Of a DNA stretch of 64,000 bases, positions 1 through 7,196 are shown piece after piece. The stretch covers positions 1-64,000 of the forward strand of contig JAHQVJ010000039.1 in assembly GCA_019634415.1 (NCBI GenBank), read 5' to 3'. Every line of letters starts with the position of its first letter. The stretch's first letter is position 1. This DNA is from Myxococcales bacterium. GTDB lineage: Bacteria > Myxococcota_A > UBA796 > GCA-2862545. The translations under genes and the position numbers were made by a program. Under the pieces are notes generated by a model, which saw only the letters and a program-made list of their open reading frames with translations, was not told where the DNA came from and did not search any database.

Positions 1-1220
1 GAGTCGTTGAGCCCGTTGCTGTTGAAGTCGATGAAGTAGTCCTGGATCCCGTTGACGTTGTTGAGGATCCCCCACTCCACGCCGATCCAGATCGGGTCGA
101 AGTTGGGCGCCTGGGGCACGAAGGCCAGATCCACCAGATCGATGTCGACGTCGATGCAGGCGTCGTCTGCCGGGTTCAGGGGATTGGTGTAGTCCACCAG
201 GACTTCCTGACCGTCGGGGATGCCGCCCAGGTCCGTGTCGCCCACCAGCGGGTCGGTCCCCTGGTTGTTCACCTCGTCGCCGTCCGTCAGCAGGTCACCG
301 TCGGTGTCGGGCACCAGCGGATCGGTGCCCTCGTCGTTGACCTCGATGCCGTCGTCTAGTCCGTCGGCGTCGGTGTCGGCGTCGGTGGGATCGGTGTTCC
401 ACAGGCCGACCTCCTCGCCGTCCAGCAGCGAGTCGTAGTCGGTGTCGGGGTTGAGCGGATCGGTCTTGAAGGTGATCTCGGTGCCGTCGCGCAGCCCGTC
501 CTTGTCGGTGTCGGGGTTGAGCGGATCGGTGCCGTTGGTGATCTCGTCGCCGTCCACCACGAAGTCCTCGTCGGTGTCGGCCACGAGCGGATCGGTCGAG
601 TACTTGTTCAGCTCGTCACCGTCGCTCAGCCCGTCGAAGTCCGAGTCGGCCTGGAGCGGGTCGGTGAGCGTCTTGTTGACCTCTTCGAAGTCGTCGAGGC
701 CGTCGCCGTCGGTGTCGGCCTCGAGCGGGTTGGTCTTGAGCTTGGCCTCTTCGCCATCGTCGAGGCCGTCGCCGTCGGTGTCGGGGTCCAGCGGATTGGT
801 GCCGTTGGTGATCTCGTCGCCGTCGAGCACGGTGTCCTTGTCGGAGTCGGGATCGAGGGGGTCGGTGCCCTCGGTGATCTCGTCGCCGTCGTCGAGCCCG
901 TCCGCATCGGAGTCGGGGTCGTTCGGATCGGTGCCGTGGGTGTTGACCTCGTCGCCGTCGGACAAGCCGTCGTCGTCGGAGTCCGGATCGTCGGGGTCGG
1001 TGTTGTGCTTGTTCTTCTCGGCCTCGTTGGTCAGGCCGTCGCCGTCGCGATCCTCGTTGGGCACGTCGGTGTCGGCGTCCGAGTCGGCGTCGGCGTCGGC
1101 GTCGGCGTCCGTGTCGGCGTCGGTGTCGGCCACCACTTCATCGGTGTCGACGTCGGTGTCGGTGGTGTCCTTCGTGGGACAACCGCCCAGCAGGATGAGA
1201 AAGGGCAAACCAAAGCGCAC
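1..1220 (-). CDS. Lipoprotein with thrombospondin type-3-like calcium-binding repeats (3' end outside window)
   Basis: The protein starts at a GTG (1218-1220) preceded by GGAG at a 5-nt spacing. It opens with a short signal peptide ending in the lipobox LLGGC, so it should be lipidated and sit in the envelope. An Asp/Thr/Ala-rich stretch (DTDADADAD type) follows, then about a dozen repeats of the form DPDSDxDGLxDGDE. This pattern is typical of bacterial type-3 calcium-binding repeats, where the acidic residues coordinate Ca2+ and stiffen a stalk. Near the left edge the repeats stop and a different sequence begins, with aromatic residues (IWIGVEWG) and DFNSNGLND. That could be another calcium-binding domain or the start of a globular head. 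About 406 codons are visible and the reading frame is open at position 1. Likely a surface stalk or adhesin; no enzymatic function is visible. Confidence 0.85.
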   Translation of the reverse strand, partial: MRFGLPFLILLGGCPTKDTTDTDVDTDEVVADTDADTDADADADADSDADTDVPNEDRDGDGLTNEAEKNKHNTDPDDPDSDDDGLSDGDEVNTHGTDPNDPDSDADGLDDGDEITEGTDPLDPDSDKDTVLDGDEITNGTNPLDPDTDGDGLDDGEEAKLKTNPLEADTDGDGLDDFEEVNKTLTDPLQADSDFDGLSDGDELNKYSTDPLVADTDEDFVVDGDEITNGTDPLNPDTDKDGLRDGTEITFKTDPLNPDTDYDSLLDGEEVGLWNTDPTDADTDADGLDDGIEVNDEGTDPLVPDTDGDLLTDGDEVNNQGTDPLVGDTDLGGIPDGQEVLVDYTNPLNPADDACIDVDIDLVDLAFVPQAPNFDPIWIGVEWGILNNVNGIQDYFIDFNSNGLND

Positions 1221-1371
1221 AACCGCTCCAGGGGTGTCGAGACGAGGGCGAGCGTAGCACCGGCACGTCCGAAGGTGAGCCCGTTTGTTTCTTTCGGTCA
1301 CGATGCAGGACGCGTGGGGGTCGTGACGTAGCTCCAGGTGACACTCCGTGCCGTGCTAGGCGGCAGGGGTG

Positions 1372-1389
1372 GCGCGAGGAGCCTCGCGC
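1372..1389. promoter_or_regulatory. Perfect hairpin just upstream of the Pmp3-like gene's ribosome binding site
   Basis: GCGCGAGG and CCTCGCGC form a perfect 8-bp inverted repeat separated by 2 nt; in practice this is a 7-bp stem with a tetraloop. It lies 3 nt before the GGAGGA ribosome binding site at 1393-1398. It could tune translation of the membrane protein at 1407 or simply be a GC-rich coincidence. The rest of 1221-1406, between the two divergent genes, shows no clear promoter. Confidence 0.35.
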
Positions 1390-1406
1390 AACGGAGGACG
1401 ACAGCC

Positions 1407-1781
1407 ATGGCGAACGAAGGAACACGTGACTTCTGGCGACTGATCATCGCCTTCTTCCTGCCCCCTGTCGGGGTGCTCATGCAGGAGGGCGCCTCCGTGA
1501 ACTTCGTGATCAACCTGGTGCTCACCATCCTGCTGTTCTGGGTGGGGGGCCAGGTGCACGCCGCCTACATCATCACCACGAAGAACACCGACGGCAGCGA
1601 GGCGGCCGACGGCATGAAGAAGTTCGTGAGCGTGCTGCTGTCGTTCTACATCCCGCCGGTGGGCGTGGCCATCACCCGCGGCGTGAACGGAACGCTGGTG
1701 CTCAACGCGCTGCTGTCGCTGCTGTGCGTGCTGCCGGGCACGCTGCACGCCATGTGGGTGATCTCGCACCACGAGGCCTGA
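1407..1781 (+). CDS. Tandem-duplicated Pmp3/YqaE-family membrane protein
   Basis: This is a 124-residue integral membrane protein. The start at 1407 is chosen because GGAGGA lies 8 nt upstream; an in-frame start at 1338 would add an arginine-rich stretch unlike the family. Pmp3/YqaE proteolipids are usually about 50-60 residues with two helices and an FLPPVGV signature. Here the unit occurs twice. Residues 10-57 contain FFLPPVGVLMQEG and end QVHAAYII; residues 73-120 contain FYIPPVGVAITRG and end GTLHAMWVI. A polar linker (residues 58-72) joins them, giving four predicted membrane segments. Family members affect membrane potential and salt or cold tolerance in yeast and plants; the bacterial role is poorly defined. 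Family membership is secure, the exact role is not. Confidence 0.85.
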   Translation: MANEGTRDFWRLIIAFFLPPVGVLMQEGASVNFVINLVLTILLFWVGGQVHAAYIITTKNTDGSEAADGMKKFVSVLLSFYIPPVGVAITRGVNGTLVLNALLSLLCVLPGTLHAMWVISHHEA

Positions 1782-1798
1782 GGGCGCGCCTCCCTCGG

Positions 1799-2677
1799 TC
1801 ACATCTGGCCGAGCCAGTCCTGCTCGTGACGGCGATGGGCGCCGTCCACCAGCGCCACCACGTGGCGCGGCAGGGGACCCATGGCCACGGCCTGCACGTT
1901 GGCTTGCAGATGGGCCACGCTCGAGGTGCCCGTGAGCGCCACGTGCACTGCTGGGTGGTACACCGTCCAGCGCAGGGCGAGCTCCTCGGGAGGCATCTCC
2001 ACCTGCAGCCCCATGGCCTCCCAGCGCCGCTGGTACTCGGTGGCGGCTGCGTCGGCGGGGGCCAGCTCCTCAAGCCAGGGAGCGTTGGCCATGGAGCGCT
2101 TGGCCACCACGCCGATCCCACGGGCCACGGCGCGGCGAAGCAGGTCGCGACCTGCGGCCGGGTCGCAGCAGCTGACCGAGGCCTGCACCACGCCGAAGGC
2201 CTTGGAGCGCACTGCCCACACCAGGCCGTCGCCCTCCCCGGCGTAGCCTGCGGCCTTGACCTTGCCGGCCTCCACGGCCTCGCCCAAGGCCTCCACCACG
2301 CCGTTCTTCTCGAGGGTCTCGGCCGAGCAGCCGTGCAGGTAGGCGATGTCGAGCGCCTCGGCCCCCGTGCGCTGTAGCGCCTGGTGGATGCCGATGGTCA
2401 CGCTGTCGGCCGTCCAGTCCATCGCGCCGGCCACACCGTGGCCGAGCTTCGCGCACACCTTCACCCGCTGGCCCCGCTGCAGCGCCTTGGCGACCCACTC
2501 CTGGGCGCCAGCGAAGGTGGGGGAGGTGTCGATCACGTCCATGCCGTGATCGATGGCCTGGTCCACCAGCGACGCCACCTCGGCCTGCGTCAGGGAGCTG
2601 TTGGCGAGCTGCCGCCCCCCCAGGGCCAGGGCGGAGGTGCGGATTCCGGTGTTTCCGAGGGTACGAAGCGGTAGCAT
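1799..2677 (-). CDS. Aldo/keto reductase-family protein with Phe in place of the catalytic Tyr
   Basis: The 292-residue protein has the layout of an aldo/keto reductase TIM barrel. These enzymes normally use NADPH to reduce carbonyls through an Asp-Tyr-Lys-His tetrad. Here Asp50 (VIDTSPTF), Lys77 (VCAKLG) and His115 (AYLHGC) are present. The residue at the Tyr position is Phe55, where the codon at 2513-2515 reads TTC. The C-terminal half keeps the barrel pattern and the late NADPH-site-like stretch (LTGTSSVAHLQANV). It may therefore be a poor reductase, act on a special substrate, or serve a non-catalytic role. It lies 22 bp downstream of the gene at 2700-3497 on the same strand and is probably co-transcribed with it. 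The start is ATG. Confidence 0.85.
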   Translation of the reverse strand: MLPLRTLGNTGIRTSALALGGRQLANSSLTQAEVASLVDQAIDHGMDVIDTSPTFAGAQEWVAKALQRGQRVKVCAKLGHGVAGAMDWTADSVTIGIHQALQRTGAEALDIAYLHGCSAETLEKNGVVEALGEAVEAGKVKAAGYAGEGDGLVWAVRSKAFGVVQASVSCCDPAAGRDLLRRAVARGIGVVAKRSMANAPWLEELAPADAAATEYQRRWEAMGLQVEMPPEELALRWTVYHPAVHVALTGTSSVAHLQANVQAVAMGPLPRHVVALVDGAHRRHEQDWLGQM

Positions 2678-2699
2678 GACCCAACGCCTAGCGTGCCGA

Positions 2700-3497
2700 T
2701 CACGCCCCGTCGACCAGGCCTCGGCCCGCCGCCACGGCGCTCTGCAGGAAGCTGCGCACGGCTTCTTCGGTGTCGTCCCACTCGGAAGCGGTCAGGACGG
2801 CTCCGAACCACCCCTGCGTGTGCCAGTGCCCCACCGACAGCTGGGGCTCCTGCCGCTCTGCGGGGTAGGGCCAGGGGGTGACGTAGAAGTAGGCCTCGGG
2901 GATGCCTGCGTCGCCTGGCGTCATTCCAGCCCCCACGCTCTTGGCCTTCTCCGGATCCGCCGCCTCGGGCTCGAGCCGGATCAGCGTGGCGATGTCGAAG
3001 TGGTGCGGCCAGCACCGCACCTCCGTGGCGTTGGGCTCCGACACCGCCACCTCCCGCAGGGCGGTGTGAGCCACGGAGAACCATCGCGCCAGCGCCACGA
3101 GCTGCTCGGGATCCACCTCGGGAAAGGGCGCGCCATGGATGACGGGGTGGTCGGGCAGCTCGAACCCCATGGGGGCGAGCGGCTTGTCCGTGGCTCCTGC
3201 AGCCGTGGCGGCCTCTCGCAGCCACTGTAGGCCTTCGGCCAGGGTGGATCCGGTGGCTCCGCGTTCGGCGAGGATCTCCTGACCTCGCAGCAGGAACCAC
3301 GTGAGGTCACGGAGCCGAAGGCCTGCGGCGAGCCCGGCGGCGGGTCGACCGACGAGGGCCTCGAGGCGAGCATCCCAGCCCAGGTTCGAGTGCTCGGTGT
3401 CGGGATCGGGGGGAAGGTGGGTGGCCCCGAGTGCGCTCACCACCTGTGCGGCGTGGTGGGCGGCGTTGCGCGCTTCCATGAAACGAGACTGTGTCAT
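2700..3497 (-). CDS. Conserved-looking protein of unknown function with a WPHHFD motif
   Basis: A 265-residue cytoplasmic protein without a signal peptide or membrane segment. Features that look conserved are CWPHHFDIATL in the middle, then EAYFYVTPWPYP and GHWHTQGWFGAVL near the C terminus. Clustered Trp/His/Phe with Asp suggests a ligand or metal pocket. The WPHxFD element recalls DUF5996-type proteins, but I cannot confirm this by search. The N terminus contains AARNAAHHAAQ-type helix sequence. It lies upstream of the aldo/keto reductase-like gene and is divergent from the Rieske operon that begins at 3572, leaving 74 bp for both promoters. No function assigned. Confidence 0.7.
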   Translation of the reverse strand: MTQSRFMEARNAAHHAAQVVSALGATHLPPDPDTEHSNLGWDARLEALVGRPAAGLAAGLRLRDLTWFLLRGQEILAERGATGSTLAEGLQWLREAATAAGATDKPLAPMGFELPDHPVIHGAPFPEVDPEQLVALARWFSVAHTALREVAVSEPNATEVRCWPHHFDIATLIRLEPEAADPEKAKSVGAGMTPGDAGIPEAYFYVTPWPYPAERQEPQLSVGHWHTQGWFGAVLTASEWDDTEEAVRSFLQSAVAAGRGLVDGA

Positions 3498-3571
3498 CCT
3501 GGACTCCGATTGCCGATCGCGCGCGGCGATGTGATGGGCCGCGCCGTGCCGGTGCCACTTCGGGAGGGGCG

Positions 3572-5533
3572 ATGGCGGAACGTGATCTCGAGTGGGTGAA
3601 GGTCCTGGAGACGGGGGAGCTGACGGAGGGTCGGGTGAAGCCCGTCACCTGCCATCGCGCCACCGTGTGCATGACACACTATCAAGGGCGGTTCGCGGCG
3701 CTGGACAACCGCTGCCCGCACCAAGGGGGACCCCTGGGCGAGGGGTCCATCGAGAACGGGTGGCTGCGCTGTCCGTGGCACGGCTGGGACTTCCACCCCA
3801 CCAGCGGAGACTCCCCTGGCGGTCACGACGACGGCGTGGACAGCTGGCCCGTTCAGGTCCGCGAGGACGGCGTGTACGTGGGCTTCGAGGTGCCCGACGC
3901 CCATGCCGCCACCGTGAGCGACGTGATGGCGCGCACCTTCACGGAGTGGGGGATCCGCTGGGTCTTCGGGATGGTGGGACACTCGAACCTGGGGCTGGCG
4001 GACGGCCTGCGTCGGCAGACCATGGTGAACCGCCTCCGTTACGTGGGGATCCGCCACGAAGGGGCTGCGGCCTTCGCCTGCTCGGCCTACGGCAAGCTCA
4101 CGGGTCGACCTGCGGCCTGCCTGGCCATCGCGGGCCCCGGGGCCACCAACCTGCTCACGGGCCTGTGGGACGCCCACGTCGACCGCAGCCCGGTGCTGGC
4201 CCTCACGGGCCAGGTGGACACCCAGGTGATCGGCAGAGGGGCCTTTCAGGAGGTGGATCTGAAGGCCGCTTTCGGGGGCGTGGCCGTGTTCTCGGCCGAC
4301 GTGCAGCGCGACTCGGACCACGCGGAGCTCGCCGCTCGCGCGGTGAAGACGGCGATCCTGCAGGACGGGGTGTCGCACCTGGTGTTCCCCGACGAGGTGC
4401 AGACCATCCCCAGCGATGCGCGACCCAAGGGGCCCGCCGGACGCATCGTGCAGCGCACGGCCGTGCCCGATCCCGCGCAGCTGCAGCCCGCCATCGAGGC
4501 GATCGCTCACGCTCGTCGGCCTTGCATCGTGGTGGGCCATGGCGCGCGCTTCGCGATGGACCAGGTGGTGGCACTGGCCGAGGCGCTGAAGTGCCCCGTG
4601 CTCACCACCTTCAAGGCCAAGGGGCAGATCAGCGACCATCACCCGCTGGGCTGTGGTGTGCTGGGGCGCTCGGGTACCCCCATCGCCTCGTGGTTCATGA
4701 ACGAGGCGGATCTGCTGGTGGTGCTCGGTGCGAGCTTCTCCAACCACACCGGCATCACGCCCAAGAAGCCCATCGTGCAGGTGGACCGAGATGCGCAGGC
4801 GCTGGGCAAGCACCACCCCGTAGAGCACGCCGTTTGGGGAGAGGTGGGGCAAGCCACCGAGCGGATCCGCGAGGCGGTGCAGTCGGGCCATGCCGCGGTG
4901 GATCACACGGCCGAGATCGCCCAGCGCTGGCAGATCTGGCGGCAGGAGAAGGCGAGGCGCCTCACGGAAGGGCGCGGGCAGGGCGTGTCCAGCGTGGCCG
5001 TGTTCGAGGAGCTGGCCCGGGCGGTGCCCGGCGACGCCATCGTCTGCGTGGACGTGGGCAACAACACCTACTCCTTCGGCCGCTACTTCGAGGTGGCCGG
5101 TCAGACGGTGCTGATGAGCGGCTACCTGGGCTCCATCGGCTTCGCGCTCCCGGCGTCGCTGGGCGCCTGGGCGGCCACCCAAGAGGAGGGCACGCCGTGG
5201 CACGGTCGGCAGGTGGTGTCGGTGTCGGGCGACGGCGGGCTCGGGCAATACTTGGCGGAGCTGACCACGCTGGTGGCCCACGACATGAACGTGGTGCACG
5301 TGGTGCTCAACAACGGTGAGCTGGGCAAGATCAGCAAGGAACAGCGTGCCGGCAGCTTCGACGTCTGGCAGACCGACCTGGTCAACCCGAGCTTCGCCGC
5401 CGTGGCCGAGGCCTGTGGTGCGCTCGGGATCCGCGTGGACACCGAGGCGGACCTTGCTGCGTCCTTCGCCCGCGCCCTGGCCCACGAGGGCCCTGCGCTG
5501 GTCGAGATCATGGCCGACGTCACCCTGATCTGA
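3572..5533 (+). CDS. Rieske [2Fe-2S] domain fused to a ThDP-dependent oxidase/synthase
   Basis: 653 residues starting at ATG 3572, with GGGAGGGG just upstream. Residues 1-105 form a Rieske ferredoxin domain with both ligand pairs intact: CPHQGGPL and CPWHGWDF. From about residue 115 to the end it is a complete thiamine-diphosphate enzyme of the pyruvate oxidase/acetolactate synthase superfamily. RHEGAAAFACSAYGKLTG carries the catalytic Glu, GPGATNLLTG follows, and the ThDP/Mg site is GDGGLGQYL plus LNNGELGK. Such enzymes decarboxylate 2-oxo acids or transfer aldehyde units. The Rieske domain would give a built-in route for electrons away from the ThDP intermediate, an inference I cannot test here. 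The next gene, 11 bp downstream, is also Rieske-fused. The substrate is unknown. Confidence 0.88.
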   Translation: MAERDLEWVKVLETGELTEGRVKPVTCHRATVCMTHYQGRFAALDNRCPHQGGPLGEGSIENGWLRCPWHGWDFHPTSGDSPGGHDDGVDSWPVQVREDGVYVGFEVPDAHAATVSDVMARTFTEWGIRWVFGMVGHSNLGLADGLRRQTMVNRLRYVGIRHEGAAAFACSAYGKLTGRPAACLAIAGPGATNLLTGLWDAHVDRSPVLALTGQVDTQVIGRGAFQEVDLKAAFGGVAVFSADVQRDSDHAELAARAVKTAILQDGVSHLVFPDEVQTIPSDARPKGPAGRIVQRTAVPDPAQLQPAIEAIAHARRPCIVVGHGARFAMDQVVALAEALKCPVLTTFKAKGQISDHHPLGCGVLGRSGTPIASWFMNEADLLVVLGASFSNHTGITPKKPIVQVDRDAQALGKHHPVEHAVWGEVGQATERIREAVQSGHAAVDHTAEIAQRWQIWRQEKARRLTEGRGQGVSSVAVFEELARAVPGDAIVCVDVGNNTYSFGRYFEVAGQTVLMSGYLGSIGFALPASLGAWAATQEEGTPWHGRQVVSVSGDGGLGQYLAELTTLVAHDMNVVHVVLNNGELGKISKEQRAGSFDVWQTDLVNPSFAAVAEACGALGIRVDTEADLAASFARALAHEGPALVEIMADVTLI

Positions 5534-5544
5534 GAGGAGATCCG

Positions 5545-7173
5545 ATGTCCGAACGCGTCCCCCATGTCGTGGCCACCCTCTCGGCCCTCGCCGACCGTGA
5601 GCCTGCCTATGCCCTGGTGTCCGGCGTGGACCTGGTGGTGGTGCGCCTGGACCAGGAGGTCCGGGTGCTCTACGGGCGCTGCCTGCACCGCGGCGCGCTG
5701 ATGGCCGACGGCCGCGTGGAGGGACGGAACCTCGTCTGCGGCCTGCACGGCTGGGACTACCGGGTCGACACGGGCGTGTCCGAGTACGCCAACGACGAGG
5801 TGCTCCACCGATTCACGGCCTGGATCGAGGGAGACGAGGTGTTCGTGGACACGGCCGAGGTGGAGGCCTGGGCCCGCAGCCACCCGCAGCCCTTCCAGCG
5901 CGACGCCTACCTCGGTCTGTACGCCGATCCCCACGGCACTCCCGACGAGCCCCACAACAAGCACATCCAGGAGCTCGCGAAGCATGGGCTCGATCGCGTG
6001 GGCCACCACGGTCCCGTGAGTGCGATGGGGGTGAGCCGGCAGGAGCTGCCCACCTTCGACGACCTGCAGCTGCTCACGGCCCAGCTCCACCGTCTGCCAC
6101 TGATGGAAGACGAGGCAGTGCAGACCGAGCTGGTGATCGGTCCACGGGCGGCGAAGCCCCTGCGGCTGCAGATCCCCATCTTCGTCAGCGACATGAGCTA
6201 CGGCGCGCTGTCGGAGGAGGCGAAGGTGGCGCTGGCCACTGGAGCGCAGCAAGCGGGCACCGGGATCTGCTCGGGGGAGGGCGGCATGCTGCCCGAGGAG
6301 CAGGCCGCCAACCAGCGCTACCTGTACGAGCTCGCCAGCGGGCGCTTCGGCTGGTCGCTGGACAAGGTGCGCGGCGTGCAGGCCTTCCACTTCAAGGCGG
6401 GGCAGGGGGCGAAGACGGGCACCGGGGGCCACCTGCCGGGGCACAAGGTGACGGGCAAGATCGCCGCCGTGCGGGGGCTGCAGGTCGGGCAGGCCGCCAT
6501 CAGCCCGCCTCGGTTCCCCGATCTGTCGACGGTGGCCGACTACCGCCGCGTGGCCGACGAGGTGCGCGACGTCTCGGGAGGGATCCCCATCGGGTTCAAG
6601 CTCTCGGCGCAGCACGTGGAGCTGGACGTCGACTTCGCCCTGGACGCAGGTGCGGACTACATCATCATGGACGGGCGCGGTGGCGGGACGGGGGCCGCCC
6701 CCGATCTGTTCAAGAAGAACATCAGCGTGCCCACCATGGCCGCCATCGCACGCGCTCGCCGTCACCTGGACCAGCGCGGAGCCCACGACGTGACCCTCAT
6801 CGCCACCGGTGGGCTGCGCACCGAGGCGGACTTCGTGAAGGGGATGGCGCTGGGGGCGGACGGCGTGGCCGTGGCCAACAGTGCGCTGCAGGCCATCGGC
6901 TGCCTGGGCATGCGCGCCTGCCACACCAACAACTGCCCCGTGGGCATCGCCACCCAGCAGTCGCACCTCCGCGCGCGCCTGCAGGTGGCGGCCTCCGCCA
7001 AGCAGCTGGCCAACTATCTTCGGGCGACCACCGAGCTGATGTGTGTGCTCGCGCGCGCCTGCGGCCACCGTCGACTGGCCGACTTCGCCATCGGCGACCT
7101 GACCACGTTCAAGCGGGAGGTCGCTTACCTTACCGGAGTGGCGTACGGGGGCGTGGTACCGATTCCCCTATGA
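5545..7173 (+). CDS. Rieske [2Fe-2S] domain fused to a glutamate synthase (GltB) FMN/3Fe-4S domain
   Basis: 542 residues with ATG at 5545 and AGGAG 8 nt upstream. Residues 1-110 are a Rieske domain with CLHRGALM and CGLHGWDY, so both Cys/His pairs are present. Residues from about 170 to 530 are the central synthase domain of glutamate synthase. Visible elements are IFVSDMSYGALSEEAK, GEGGMLPEEQ, DGRGGGTGAAP and the 3Fe-4S cluster motif CLGMRACHTNNCPVG. The N-terminal glutaminase domain of classical GltB is absent. Ammonia, an amine or another substrate must therefore come from elsewhere. It could be a ferredoxin-type glutamate synthase or a related amino-acid-forming flavoenzyme. It is almost certainly co-transcribed with the Rieske-ThDP gene. 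Confidence 0.88.
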   Translation: MSERVPHVVATLSALADREPAYALVSGVDLVVVRLDQEVRVLYGRCLHRGALMADGRVEGRNLVCGLHGWDYRVDTGVSEYANDEVLHRFTAWIEGDEVFVDTAEVEAWARSHPQPFQRDAYLGLYADPHGTPDEPHNKHIQELAKHGLDRVGHHGPVSAMGVSRQELPTFDDLQLLTAQLHRLPLMEDEAVQTELVIGPRAAKPLRLQIPIFVSDMSYGALSEEAKVALATGAQQAGTGICSGEGGMLPEEQAANQRYLYELASGRFGWSLDKVRGVQAFHFKAGQGAKTGTGGHLPGHKVTGKIAAVRGLQVGQAAISPPRFPDLSTVADYRRVADEVRDVSGGIPIGFKLSAQHVELDVDFALDAGADYIIMDGRGGGTGAAPDLFKKNISVPTMAAIARARRHLDQRGAHDVTLIATGGLRTEADFVKGMALGADGVAVANSALQAIGCLGMRACHTNNCPVGIATQQSHLRARLQVAASAKQLANYLRATTELMCVLARACGHRRLADFAIGDLTTFKREVAYLTGVAYGGVVPIPL

Positions 7174-7196
7174 TGGGCGCCCACGGAGGCACGGAC

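Noticed and set aside
300-1130. Possible DNA satellite from the regularly spaced GTCGGTGTCGG-like units
   Set aside because: The periodicity comes from coding of Asp-rich repeats; units vary at many positions and follow codon boundaries.
220-1257. Long plus-strand frames rich in Ser/Val/Gly through the first 1.2 kb
   Set aside because: They are the antisense of the Asp-rich calcium-binding repeats, whose minus-strand frame carries the lipoprotein signal and repeat consensus.
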